Counted from the first letter of the stretch, positions 1 through 9,852 are shown. The stretch is 39,498 bases of DNA from an uncultured Gammaproteobacteria bacterium (GCA_937936805.1 CALDDP010000067.1:1-39498), one strand, 5' to 3'. Numbers and translations are program-made. Notes: generated from the sequence alone by a model not told the origin.

Positions 1-132
1 ATCAACTGGCTGGATGACGGCCTGGTCGAAGCCAACGGGATGTTGTTCCATATGCCGGGCCAATGGCGGGTTACCGTGAACCTCAGCTATGACGGGGTTG
101 CCCGGCAAACCCGGCTCGATTTTGAGATCTGA
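1..132 (+). CDS. C-terminal end of an upstream protein (YtkA/FixH-like fold possible); truncated by window start
   Basis: Frame 1 open from base 1: INWLDDGLVEANGMLFHMPGQWRVTVNLSYDGVARQTRLDFEI*, TGA at 130-132, directly abutting the next ATG at 133. Confidence 0.6.
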   Translation: MNWLDDGLVEANGMLFHMPGQWRVTVNLSYDGVARQTRLDFEI

Positions 133-1269
133 ATGTTTCGCGTTGTTATAAAGGTTTTGTTTTTCATCATTGTGGCCTTCCCGGCGGGCAGTGCCGGCGC
201 AGTTGAATTTAGCGCTGCCGAGCGGGAACTGATCGCGCAGCACGGTCCCTGGCCCATGCAGTTCGCGAGCGACAGCAGTAACCGGGTTTCCGGAAACGAG
301 CAGGCAATCCGGCTTGGCGAAGCGCTGTTTTTCGACCATGAACTCGGCATCGACTCGAAGTTCAGTTGCGCCAGTTGTCATGACCCCGGCAGGGCTTTCA
401 CCGACGGTCTGAAAACCTCCCAGGGCAGGGTGCGGCTGGATCGCAATACGCCGAGCCTGTTGAACCTGAAAGCCAACCGCTGGTTCGGCTGGGGTGGCGA
501 AAACGATTCCCTGTGGGCGCAAAGCATTCGCCCGATTGTGGCCGCTGACGAAATGGCCAATCATCCCGACCATGTACGGGAAATGTTATTGAGCCGGCAG
601 CGTTATCGGCAATTTTACCTGCAGGCATTCACCGCCGAAGTTGGCAGCGAGACCAGTGAACAGGTTCTGGTCAATGTCGGCAAGGCACTTGCGGCTTACC
701 AGGAATCCCTGCTGAGCCAGCGCACCGAATTCGACGATTTTCGGGATGCGTTGCTTGCCGGCGACCAGGTCTCGATGAGTCGTTATGCCGAAAGCGCGCA
801 GCGCGGGTTGAAGATATTTATCGGTGCGGGACGCTGCAATCTTTGCCACCTTGGACCTCGCTTCAGCAACGGTGAATTCGCTGATGTCGGCATAGCTTAC
901 TTTACTGCTGACGGTGTCGATGCCGGCCGCTATGGCGGCATTCGGCAGTTAAGGGCAAATCCCTATAACCTGCTCGGGAAATATAACGATGGTGACCCGC
1001 AATCAAACGCGCTGAGCAGTTCGCATGTGCGCCTGACCCAGCGTAACTGGGGTGAATTCAAGGTCCCCGGATTGCGCGCGGTGGCGGCGACTGCTCCCTA
1101 TATGCATAACGGCAGCCTGCCGACCCTGCGCGACGTGGTGCTGCACTATTCGAACCTCGACGAGGAGCGCCTGCATACCGATGGCGAGAAGATTTTGCGG
1201 CCGCTGCAGCTGAGTGATACCGAGATTGATGACCTCGTCAGTTTCTTACGGTCCCTGGGAGAAGAATAG
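133..1269 (+). CDS. Di-heme cytochrome c peroxidase / MauG family protein, exported
   Basis: Signal-peptide-like N-terminus; two c-type heme motifs CASCH and CNLCH; 'GLRAVAATAPYMHNGSLPTLRDVV' typical of the CCP/MauG family. Confidence 0.9.
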   Translation: MFRVVIKVLFFIIVAFPAGSAGAVEFSAAERELIAQHGPWPMQFASDSSNRVSGNEQAIRLGEALFFDHELGIDSKFSCASCHDPGRAFTDGLKTSQGRVRLDRNTPSLLNLKANRWFGWGGENDSLWAQSIRPIVAADEMANHPDHVREMLLSRQRYRQFYLQAFTAEVGSETSEQVLVNVGKALAAYQESLLSQRTEFDDFRDALLAGDQVSMSRYAESAQRGLKIFIGAGRCNLCHLGPRFSNGEFADVGIAYFTADGVDAGRYGGIRQLRANPYNLLGKYNDGDPQSNALSSSHVRLTQRNWGEFKVPGLRAVAATAPYMHNGSLPTLRDVVLHYSNLDEERLHTDGEKILRPLQLSDTEIDDLVSFLRSLGEE

Positions 1270-1271
1270 CC

Positions 1272-2789
1272 ATGCCTGAGCGCAAGTTGATTGCTGTCGG
1301 CGGATTCCAACACGAAACCAATACCTTTGCACCGCACCTGGCACCATTCGAGGCATTCGAGCGCGCCGACAGCTGGCCCGGGCTGACGATTGGCGAGCCG
1401 CTCATCGAAACCATGGCCGGGCTCAACATCCCGCTTTCCGGTTTCATCGAAACTGCGCTAAGGGCGGGGCATCGACTGCATCCACTGTGCTGGTGCGCTG
1501 CCGAACCGAGCAGCTTCGTGACGCGCGATGCATTTGAACGAGTCGCCGATATAATCTGCTCGGGGTTACGCGCGGGTGCGCTACCGGATGCGGTTTATCT
1601 CGATTTACACGGCGCAATGGTCACCGAACACTATGAGGACGGGGAAGGCGAATTGTTGCGCCGAGTGCGTGAAAACGTCGGCCCATCGATTCCAGTGGTG
1701 ATCAGTCTCGACCTGCATGCAAACGTCACCGAAGGTATGGTGGAAAACAGTGATGCGATGACGATTTATCGAACCTATCCGCATCTCGATATGGCGGCTA
1801 CCGGTGCCCGCGCCTGTGAGTTACTCGAGTTTTTACTCGCGGGCCACAAACTGCACAAGGCCATGCGTAAAATACCCTTCCTGTTCCCGCTCACCTCGCA
1901 ATGCACCGACTTCGAGCCCTGCCGTTCGCTCTATGGCGCGCTGGAGACGATGAGTCTGCGGCCAGGGATCAGTGACGTCGATTTCGCGACCGGGTTTCCG
2001 CCTGCCGATATCGCCGAATGTGGTGCCGCGGTGGTCGCCTATGGTGTCGACCAGGAATCGGTCGAGGCGGTGGCTGATCAGCTTTACCGGCAGGTACTCG
2101 ATGCCGAGGCGGATTTTACCTTCGAAACCTTTTCCGCTGACCAGGCGGTACAGCGCGCGATGAATAATGATTCAGACAAACCGGTGGTGCTCGCCGACGC
2201 GCAGGACAACCCGGGCGCCGGGGGTACCTCCGATACCACGGGCCTGCTCGAGGCGTTGGTTCGAAACGGCGCAAGGCAGGCCGTCATAGCCATTTTGTAC
2301 GATCCGGAAGTTGCCGCTATGGCGCATGCGGCAGGCGTCGGCGCGAACTTCGCAGCGGAACTGGGCGGCAAAAGTGGATTTCCAGGGGTGCCGTCTTACG
2401 CGGGAAAGTTTGCTGTCGAAGCGTTGGGCAACGGGCGTTTCGTGTTCACTGGTGAAATGAACCTGAATTCACATGCCGAACTCGGCGACATGGCGTTGCT
2501 GCGGGTCATCGACCACAACTCCGAGGTGCGCGTCGTCGTCGGCAGTGCGCGTGCACAATGCCTCGACCTGGCGATGATCCGCCATCTCGGCATTGAGCCG
2601 ACCGAACAGAAAATCGTCGCGGTTAAAAGCACGGTGCATTTTCGCGCTGACTACGACCCGATCGCGGCCGAAACGCTGGTGGTAATATCACCGGGCGCAA
2701 ATTACTGTGAGCTCATCGATATGGAATACAAAAACCTGCGTGCCGGTGTCAGACTGGAAACGTTGGGGCCCGAGCATCAAAATCAGTAA
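1272..2789 (+). CDS. M81 family metallopeptidase (MlrC-like)
   Basis: N-term 'IAVGGFQHETNTFAP', 'DLHGAMV', 'SLDLHANVTEGMV' and 'DNPGAGGTSDTTGLLEAL' are MlrC/M81 family hallmarks. Confidence 0.88.
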   Translation: MPERKLIAVGGFQHETNTFAPHLAPFEAFERADSWPGLTIGEPLIETMAGLNIPLSGFIETALRAGHRLHPLCWCAAEPSSFVTRDAFERVADIICSGLRAGALPDAVYLDLHGAMVTEHYEDGEGELLRRVRENVGPSIPVVISLDLHANVTEGMVENSDAMTIYRTYPHLDMAATGARACELLEFLLAGHKLHKAMRKIPFLFPLTSQCTDFEPCRSLYGALETMSLRPGISDVDFATGFPPADIAECGAAVVAYGVDQESVEAVADQLYRQVLDAEADFTFETFSADQAVQRAMNNDSDKPVVLADAQDNPGAGGTSDTTGLLEALVRNGARQAVIAILYDPEVAAMAHAAGVGANFAAELGGKSGFPGVPSYAGKFAVEALGNGRFVFTGEMNLNSHAELGDMALLRVIDHNSEVRVVVGSARAQCLDLAMIRHLGIEPTEQKIVAVKSTVHFRADYDPIAAETLVVISPGANYCELIDMEYKNLRAGVRLETLGPEHQNQ

Positions 2790-5700
2790 AGACCGAATTT
2801 TTCGAGGCTGGCCTGAAAACGATCTCGCAGGGCTTTATTGATCGATAGCGATCGCACCAGGCCCTTGCCCGTGACGCTACTGTCGAGCGCCCTGATTTCG
2901 GTGGCGAGTTCTTTGGCCATGGCCTCGTCACCGCGTTCCACGAGTGCGTGGACCAGGTAAAATCGGCACAGTGGCGAGTCGGGTTCGACGTCGATTCCAC
3001 GTCGATAAGTATCGATTGCATCGTCAAGACTACCGGAAAATTGTTCGATCTGGCCCTGGATCAAGTAATACCAGTTGGGTAGTACCGGACACAGCTGCAA
3101 CATGTTCTGGTTGCGAGTGCGGGCCTGCTCAAAGTCGCCGATAAAAATATAGGCAAAAGCCGTTAATGCCTGAATCTCGGCATTACCGGGCTGCAGCTCG
3201 ATTGCTTTGCTGAAGGCGGCAAGCATCTCGTCGGTTTCGTGTTTCATGAGGTGAATCGTACCGGCAAGACTCCAGGCTTCGGAATACTCAGGCGCGAGGC
3301 TGAGAGCATGGTTGTTGGCTTTTTCGGCCTCAGCTAAAGCGTCTTCGAAAGATTCAGTGCGTCCGATATAGACTTCCTGCCAGTGGGTCCAGCCAAGTGA
3401 GACCCAGGCATAGGGATAACCGGGATCGAGCTCGATTGCCTGTTTCGCCATGTTGCGGGCTTCGAGGATATTCTTCTGGATGTAAGTGTCCTGTAAATCA
3501 ATCGCTTCAAGGGTTAACTGCCAGGCCTTGATATTGGTAGTGCCGGCCGAGCGGTGCAATGCCATTTCACCATCGTCGAGATGCACCTTCATCGCCAGTG
3601 CGATATTCATCGACATCTCGTCCTGCACCGCGAAGAGATCATCGAGATCGCGGTCATAATGCTCACTCCAGACTATTTGCTTGTTTTGTGAATCGATCAG
3701 ATCGGCGTTGACACGAATTCGATCGCCACTCTTGCGCACGCTGCCCTCGAGAATATAGCGAACCCCCTGTTGCTTCGATATATCCTCGATCGATGCATTC
3801 CGGCCTTTATATTGCATTGTCGAATGACGCGCGACGATGCGCATATGCCTGAATTTCGACAGGGTTGAAATGACATCGGTGGTAATACCGTCGCTGAAGT
3901 ACCCCTGTTCGGAGTCACCGCTCATGTTTTCGAATGGCAGCACCGCGATCGATGGCATTTCCTCGAAAGGCCCGGTGAGATCTTCGAGCAAACCAGCCTG
4001 TACCAGCTGGTCGAAGGCCACTTCGAAATCCTCGTCGTAACGGTAAGCCTGGGAGATACGCCACAGGCGTCGCCATGCGTTTTCGTCCGTCGGATAGTTC
4101 GGCATTTCACGTTTTGCCAGTTCCTGGTAACGCTTCATTTCCTTGCGTGCTTCCTCGGCTAAACCCAGTCCATTGAAGCAGGCAGCTATCGATGCGTGGA
4201 TACTGGCCGGGGGGTGAGGAATCGAACGATAGGTCTTTATCGCCTTTTCGAATTGCCCCGCACCCTGGTAAACCCCACCCGCAGACCAGCCGGCGCCGAC
4301 GCTGTGCGGATCGAGTTGCAGCGCCCGGTCGGCATAGGGGATAGCTTCGTCGATTCGGCGGGTGAAACCGAGCAGGTCTGCCTTGACCACGTAGCCCTCC
4401 GAAGCCGTTGGATTCAGTTCGATTGCCTTGTCGACATGAAACTCGCTTTGTTCGTAGTTTCTCTTGAAAAACAGATACTCTCCGAAATAGGAATGCGCCA
4501 GCGCGTTGTCGGGTTCGATTTTGATCGCGGTTTCGAGGTGATACCTGGTCAGGCTTTCTGAATTTGCCTGGTCGTCTGTCCAGCCTTCCAGAATATCGAT
4601 CCAGTTAATCATCCCCAGGTTGGTATGCGCGGTCGAATTCTCCGGGTCGATCTCGAGGCATTTCTCGATCTCCTGCCTCGCCTTGACGAAGTCGCTGGCC
4701 GTGAACTTGCCGAAATAATATAGTCCGCGCAGCAGGTAGTCGTAGCTCTGCAGGTTTTTCGCGGCTTTACGCGCCGCCGACTGTTGTAGCGTGTGGCCGA
4801 TACGGCCGCTGATGGTGCCGGCAATTGTCTGGCTCAATTCCTGTTCCAGCTCGAGGATGTCTTCGAGTTCGGCGTCGTACTGTTTACCCCATACCTGGTT
4901 ACCGGTTGCCGATTCGATCAATTGCACCGAGATCCGAACCTTGTGAGCCGATTTGCGAAAGCTGCCCTCAACCAGGTAGGTCACATTCAGTTCATCGGAA
5001 ATTTCCTCCGAAGACTTGCCGCTATTCTTGAAAGCAAAGCTCGAATTCTGTGATTTGACGGCGAGGCCATCGAACAATCCAAGGGACAGGATGATGCTCG
5101 AGGTTATACCGTCGCTGAAATACTCCTGCTCGGGATCGCCGCTCATATTCTCGAACGGCAGCACCGCAATCGAGGGCATGCTGTCGACCGTTATTTCGAG
5201 CTGATCGCATAAGCCGGCCTGCAAAAGCAGGTCGAAAAAGGTATTTGAATCTTCTATGTACTGGAAAGGCATAGCTTCGTACCAGTACTCGCGCCATTCA
5301 TGTTCATTGGCGGGAAAATTCGCCATTTGTGCCTGTGCCAGTTCGAGATAATGCTGCATTTCTGTTCTTGCTTTGTCTGTTTCATTCATACCGGCGAGCG
5401 CGGCGGCGGTTTGTGCGTGCAGGCTCGGTGACATGTGGGGAATCGAGCGAAACGCCTTTATCGCGCGCTCATACTGCCCAGTGCTTAGGTAAACTTCACC
5501 CTCAGTCCAGCCGACATAAGGATGGTATGGATCGATTTGCATGCTCATGTCGGCATATTCGAGCGCTTCTTCGTAACGCCGCATCACGCTCAGTGCGCCG
5601 CATTTCATCGTGTAGCCATCAGGCAGGGTCGGGTTTAACTCGATGGCGCGGTCGGCGTGTATCTCGGCCCGTCCGAAATCGCGTGCAAATACCAGTTGTT

Positions 5701-8700
5701 CCGACATGAAGGCGTGGGTCAGTGCATTGTCGGGCTCGAGTTCGATGGCTTTTTCGGCATAGAGTCTCATCATTCGTCTGGCTTCTTCGCGATCTGCTGT
5801 CCAGTTTTCCAGGAGCTCCATAACATAGGTTTCTCCCAGCATGGAATGCGCCTCGCCATTGTCTGGATCGCACTTGATAGACAATTGAAACTGCTTGCGC
5901 GCGATGAGATTGTCGCGGACATTGAATTTCTCGAGATGATGAAGGCCGCGCATCAGGTAATCGAAGCTCTTAAGATCCTTTTTCGGCTTTTTCAAAGACG
6001 CGTTTTTCAGTTCTTTGCCGATGCGCCCGCTTATCGTACCGGCAATATTTTTTACCATCTCTTCTTCAATGGAAAAGAGGTCTTCGAGACTACAATCAAA
6101 ACGCTTGCCCCAAAGCTGATTCCCGCTGGCAGTCTCGTCAACCTGAACCGTGATGCGTACCTTGTCGCCGAACTTGCGAATGCTTCCCTCGACTATGTAT
6201 TGAACCGCCAGTTCGCCGACAATTTCATCGATGCCTTTTGCACTGTTCTTAAAGGCAAAGCTGGTATGGCGGGATTTAACATTAAGACCACTAAAAGAGC
6301 TTAGACTTACGATGATGCTCTCCGATATTCCATCACTGAAATACTCCTGCTCTGGATCGCCCGACAGATTGCTGAAGGGTAAAACCAGGATTGATGGTAA
6401 AGCCTCGGGACCAGTGCTTTTTTGCGTAGCCGCCATTTCCTCTTCGAGTCCTGCCCGTAGCAGGTAATCGATGATGTCCTGGTTGAGCGCAGGGTTGGCG
6501 AATGGTGCATTGTCTCTATAATAATCCAGCCATTGCGGAATGGTTTTCGGCATGGATAACATGTTCTGCCGGCAAAATTGGAGAAAAGCCGTCAGGGCCT
6601 TTTGTGCATTTTCCAATCGCTCGAGCTTGATATTAGCCGCGATATTGTAGATCTGGATAAATGCGGGAGCATTTCCAGTACCTGCAATAGTGGCCAGGCA
6701 ATCTTCGTACCGGCCGCTGAAATAAAGTGATTCGGCCTGTATCCACCTGACCCAGGAGTGATATGGATCGAGACGCAAGGCAAGTTCTGCTTTTTCCAGC
6801 GCAGCTTCGGCTTTTCCCTGCAGGCTGAGGTTGACCGCCTGCATGGCGATGGCTTCGGCATCGTTAGGGTTTTTTTCCAGCGCTTGCTGCAGTTGTCGAT
6901 CGGCTTCCTCATACCGATACCGATAGGCCAGGTAATCGGCATAGGCGACCTTGACCTGGGTCAAATCGGGGGCCAGCGCAAAGGCTTTGTGGATATGCTC
7001 GTCAGCCAGCTTGCGAGCATCTTCGATATCTTCAACCCAGCGATCGATCACGTTGATATCGTGGCACCAAAAGAGCTCCGTGTGCGCGAGGGCATTATCC
7101 GGGTCAAGGGCCAGGCATTGATTCAACTTGTCAATGGCAGTTAATGTTTCCTGTGCGTTTCCCTTATTGGCATGATGCCTGCCGGCGAGCAGCAAATCGT
7201 AGGCCTGCTGATGCGCGGCGCCCTTGGTGATCGCGATGCGCTGTAAGTCCGACTCTATCTGCCCGGTGACCGTGGCGGCGATGGAGCGGCTCAGCTCCTC
7301 TTCGAGATCGAACAGGTTTTCGATTTCAGCGTCGTAGCGTTTACCCCAGACCTGGTTGTCACTTTTCGCGTCGACCAGCTGGACCGTCACCCGGATGTTT
7401 TTGTCGGTTTTACGAATACTGCCTTCTACGATGTAATCGACCTCGAGCTCTTTTGAAATTTCATCGGGGCTTTTAATCTGCTGCTTAAACGCAAAGCTCG
7501 AATTTCGCGACTTGACGTTGAGTCCCGGAAACAACGACAGGTTCAGAATAATGCTTTCGGTAATGCCGTCGCTGAAGTATTCCTGCGCGGGATCGCCGGA
7601 CAGGTTATCGAATGGCAGCACGGCGATACCATGTTCGCTTGACTGAATCCGGGCGTGGGGAGACAAAACTTCTTCGCTGAGCCCCGCCTGAATCATACAT
7701 TCAATGATATCCTGGTTGATTTGCGGATCGGCAAACGGGTAATTTTCACGTGTATATTGCAACCACTCGTCGATAGTTTGCGGCATCGCCAGCATGCTTT
7801 CCCGGCTTTCCTGCAGAAGTGACTGTAATGCCTGTCGTGCCGGGTCGATTCTGCCGAGTTTGACATTGGACGCGATTCCAAAGATCTGGATGAAACCCGG
7901 CGAGGTACGCATTTTCGTGATCGTCTTCAGGGTGGCTTCGTATTGACCGGAGATAAACTGCGATACCGCAACTTCCCACTCGGCCCAGGGATGGTAAGGA
8001 TCGAGTAAGCACGCGCGTTCGGCGAATTGCAGCGCGTCCTCGGCTTGACCCTGCATCTCGAGGTTCAACGCCATGGTCGTCAAGATAGTCGGATCGTTAG
8101 GGTTGGTTTCGAGTGCCATGTCGAGGTGTTTCGTTGCTTTTTCGAATTCACTGCAAAACACCAGGTATTGGGCATAAAATACCTGCACCGTGCAGGATTC
8201 TGGCGCCATCGCCATCGCCTTTTGGATGTGTTCCGCCGCCAGTTTGAAAGAGGTCAGGTAATCCTCAGTCCAGCGTCCGAGGTAGTCCAGTAAATGACTG
8301 ACGTAAATCCACATCAGCGCCCTCACGTTATCCGGGTCTTTTGCGAGGCACTGGTTCAGTTTCTCGATCGCGATCACCGTGTCCTGCCGATTGTAGCGTT
8401 GATTGTGATAGATACCGCTGAGCAGTAGATCATAGGATTGTTGATCCGTGGCACCCTTGGCAATCGCGATACGCTGCAGCTCGGATTCGATCTGACCGGT
8501 GACCGTGGCCGCAATCGTGCGGCTCAGATTTTCTTCCAGCGAGAACAGGTCGGAGATATCGGCGTCGTAGCGCTTGCCCCAGATCTGGTTGCCCTCGGCG
8601 GCATCGATCAGTTGCACCGTGATGCGGATGTGTTGATCAGACCTGCGGATGCTGCCCTCGACGATGTAGTCGACGTTGAGTTCGGTGGAAATCTCGCCAA

Positions 8701-9664
8701 TGCTCTTGATTTGTTGCTTGAAGGCGAAGCTGGAATTGCGCGATTTGACCTGCAGCCCCGGGAATAGCGACAGGTTGAGGATGATGCTGTCAGTTATGCC
8801 GTCGCTGAAATATTCCTGCTCGGGGTCTCCGGACAGGTTATCGAACGGCAGCACCGCGATGCTGTGATCATTTGACGCAGTCGAAGCGACAGGTGCTTTA
8901 CTGACAGCGGGAGTTGGCGTGGGCCCTGGTTTGGCTGCGCCACCCGCTATTTGATCGCGTAACTCGATCGTTGCGCTTTGGGGGTCTACATCGAGTTCGT
9001 CACGTAAAACCTGCTCACAGCGTTTGAAGGCTTGCAGCGCGTGGCTGCGGTCGCCATGTTCGAAATAGCTGCGTATCAAGATGCGCCAGCCCGACTCGCC
9101 GAGCGGGTCCTGTTTGACCAGCCGTTCGGCGGATTTGATCGCATGACTGAAATCGTGACTGAGTAGCTGGGTTTCCGCCAGGTTCGACAGTATCTCGATG
9201 AACTGGCGTTTGAAGCGGCCGCGTTCGCCGTCGAGCCATTCCTGGCAGGCCGCATCGCGAATCGAAATACCTTCGAGGAATTCACCCTGGTAGAGATCGG
9301 CCGCGGTGGTCAGGGATTCGTAACCGCCCTCGGCGGCGAGGCGTTCGAACTCGTGTACGTCAATATCGATAAGTTCGGGGATCAGGCTGACCGTGGTGCG
9401 ATCGACCTGTAGCACCATGTCGGCGACGTCACCCAGCGATTTTTTGATCGCGCTCAGGCACTGGCGCAACGAGTTACGCGCCTGCTCTTCGCCGCGGTCG
9501 CTCCACAGCAGGTTAATCAGGCGTTCACGCGGATGACGTATGCCGGGGGTCAGCGCCAGGTAGGCCAGCAGGACTTCGGCCTTGCGCATTGACAACGAAA
9601 TTCGCGTGCCTGACGGCAGCAAACATTCGAAACGGCCCAGCAATATGAGCTCCAACTTCGACAT
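2783..9664 (-). CDS. Giant (2293 aa) SARP/BTAD-type winged-helix protein with five tandem TolB-like (COG5616) + TPR modules
   Basis: Single uninterrupted ORF. N-term about 245 aa is winged-helix + BTAD-like ('LELILLGRFECLLPSG...RKAEVLLAYLAL...LWSDRGEEQARNSLRQCLSAIKKSLGD'). Motif '(S/G)I(A/L)VLPF-(D/E/S)N(L/M)SGD-x-(E/A)Q-x-YFSDGI' recurs five times, each followed by TPR-like repeats. SD GGGGAGG upstream of the ATG. Confidence 0.92.
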   Translation of the reverse strand: MSKLELILLGRFECLLPSGTRISLSMRKAEVLLAYLALTPGIRHPRERLINLLWSDRGEEQARNSLRQCLSAIKKSLGDVADMVLQVDRTTVSLIPELIDIDVHEFERLAAEGGYESLTTAADLYQGEFLEGISIRDAACQEWLDGERGRFKRQFIEILSNLAETQLLSHDFSHAIKSAERLVKQDPLGESGWRILIRSYFEHGDRSHALQAFKRCEQVLRDELDVDPQSATIELRDQIAGGAAKPGPTPTPAVSKAPVASTASNDHSIAVLPFDNLSGDPEQEYFSDGITDSIILNLSLFPGLQVKSRNSSFAFKQQIKSIGEISTELNVDYIVEGSIRRSDQHIRITVQLIDAAEGNQIWGKRYDADISDLFSLEENLSRTIAATVTGQIESELQRIAIAKGATDQQSYDLLLSGIYHNQRYNRQDTVIAIEKLNQCLAKDPDNVRALMWIYVSHLLDYLGRWTEDYLTSFKLAAEHIQKAMAMAPESCTVQVFYAQYLVFCSEFEKATKHLDMALETNPNDPTILTTMALNLEMQGQAEDALQFAERACLLDPYHPWAEWEVAVSQFISGQYEATLKTITKMRTSPGFIQIFGIASNVKLGRIDPARQALQSLLQESRESMLAMPQTIDEWLQYTRENYPFADPQINQDIIECMIQAGLSEEVLSPHARIQSSEHGIAVLPFDNLSGDPAQEYFSDGITESIILNLSLFPGLNVKSRNSSFAFKQQIKSPDEISKELEVDYIVEGSIRKTDKNIRVTVQLVDAKSDNQVWGKRYDAEIENLFDLEEELSRSIAATVTGQIESDLQRIAITKGAAHQQAYDLLLAGRHHANKGNAQETLTAIDKLNQCLALDPDNALAHTELFWCHDINVIDRWVEDIEDARKLADEHIHKAFALAPDLTQVKVAYADYLAYRYRYEEADRQLQQALEKNPNDAEAIAMQAVNLSLQGKAEAALEKAELALRLDPYHSWVRWIQAESLYFSGRYEDCLATIAGTGNAPAFIQIYNIAANIKLERLENAQKALTAFLQFCRQNMLSMPKTIPQWLDYYRDNAPFANPALNQDIIDYLLRAGLEEEMAATQKSTGPEALPSILVLPFSNLSGDPEQEYFSDGISESIIVSLSSFSGLNVKSRHTSFAFKNSAKGIDEIVGELAVQYIVEGSIRKFGDKVRITVQVDETASGNQLWGKRFDCSLEDLFSIEEEMVKNIAGTISGRIGKELKNASLKKPKKDLKSFDYLMRGLHHLEKFNVRDNLIARKQFQLSIKCDPDNGEAHSMLGETYVMELLENWTADREEARRMMRLYAEKAIELEPDNALTHAFMSEQLVFARDFGRAEIHADRAIELNPTLPDGYTMKCGALSVMRRYEEALEYADMSMQIDPYHPYVGWTEGEVYLSTGQYERAIKAFRSIPHMSPSLHAQTAAALAGMNETDKARTEMQHYLELAQAQMANFPANEHEWREYWYEAMPFQYIEDSNTFFDLLLQAGLCDQLEITVDSMPSIAVLPFENMSGDPEQEYFSDGITSSIILSLGLFDGLAVKSQNSSFAFKNSGKSSEEISDELNVTYLVEGSFRKSAHKVRISVQLIESATGNQVWGKQYDAELEDILELEQELSQTIAGTISGRIGHTLQQSAARKAAKNLQSYDYLLRGLYYFGKFTASDFVKARQEIEKCLEIDPENSTAHTNLGMINWIDILEGWTDDQANSESLTRYHLETAIKIEPDNALAHSYFGEYLFFKRNYEQSEFHVDKAIELNPTASEGYVVKADLLGFTRRIDEAIPYADRALQLDPHSVGAGWSAGGVYQGAGQFEKAIKTYRSIPHPPASIHASIAACFNGLGLAEEARKEMKRYQELAKREMPNYPTDENAWRRLWRISQAYRYDEDFEVAFDQLVQAGLLEDLTGPFEEMPSIAVLPFENMSGDSEQGYFSDGITTDVISTLSKFRHMRIVARHSTMQYKGRNASIEDISKQQGVRYILEGSVRKSGDRIRVNADLIDSQNKQIVWSEHYDRDLDDLFAVQDEMSMNIALAMKVHLDDGEMALHRSAGTTNIKAWQLTLEAIDLQDTYIQKNILEARNMAKQAIELDPGYPYAWVSLGWTHWQEVYIGRTESFEDALAEAEKANNHALSLAPEYSEAWSLAGTIHLMKHETDEMLAAFSKAIELQPGNAEIQALTAFAYIFIGDFEQARTRNQNMLQLCPVLPNWYYLIQGQIEQFSGSLDDAIDTYRRGIDVEPDSPLCRFYLVHALVERGDEAMAKELATEIRALDSSVTGKGLVRSLSINKALRDRFQASLEKFGLY
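2786..3952 (-). repeat. TolB-like/TPR module 5 of 5 (389 aa, divergent)
   Basis: Starts SIAVLPFENMSGDSEQGYFSDGITTDVISTLSKFRHMRIVARHSTMQYKGRN; differs from modules 1-4 in the core. Confidence 0.85.
3953..5173 (-). repeat. TolB-like/TPR module 4 of 5 (407 aa)
   Basis: Starts SIAVLPFENMSGDPEQEYFSDGITSSIILSLGLFDGLAVKSQNSSFAFKNS; same length as module 3. Confidence 0.85.
5174..6394 (-). repeat. TolB-like/TPR module 3 of 5 (407 aa)
   Basis: Starts SILVLPFSNLSGDPEQEYFSDGISESIIVSLSSFSGLNVKSRHTSFAFKNS. Confidence 0.85.
6395..7630 (-). repeat. TolB-like/TPR module 2 of 5 (412 aa)
   Basis: Starts GIAVLPFDNLSGDPAQEYFSDGITESIILNLSLFPGLNVKSRNSSFAFKQQ; very similar to module 1. Confidence 0.85.
7631..8863 (-). 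repeat. TolB-like/TPR module 1 of 5 (coding repeat, 411 aa)
   Basis: Starts SIAVLPFDNLSGDPEQEYFSDGITDSIILNLSLFPGLQVKSRNSSFAFKQQ. Confidence 0.85.
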
Positions 9665-9852
9665 CTGGCCTCCCCGGAGGCGAATTTCAGAAAATCAACT
9701 TAACAAAATGCCTTACAAATCAATGAGATATAAATTTTAATGATTTTTTAATGTTTATTTTGGGTGATTTAACGCAATTCGGCAAGGTAATTAACGGGGG
9801 CTGACGAGAATGATCACCGTCGCAACAACAAACAGATAACGAGGCACCCACA
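9665..9852. promoter_or_regulatory. AT-rich divergent intergenic region between the giant regulator and a small ORF
   Basis: 188 bp between divergent starts; contains TTTTAATG twice at 9735-9742 and 9746-9753 (11 bp apart) and AAATCAA at 9692-9698 and 9717-9723. Confidence 0.5.

Noticed and set aside
5657-6304. 215-aa plus-strand ORF within the giant gene
   Set aside because: Antisense to the well-supported TolB/TPR ORF; composition follows the codon bias of the opposite strand; no recognisable domain.
2783-9664. Assembly collapse or artefactual tandem repeat as the sole explanation for the five-module gene
   Set aside because: Modules are clearly diverged from one another at protein level and the frame is intact throughout, so simple mis-assembly is unlikely, though long-read confirmation is still worthwhile.
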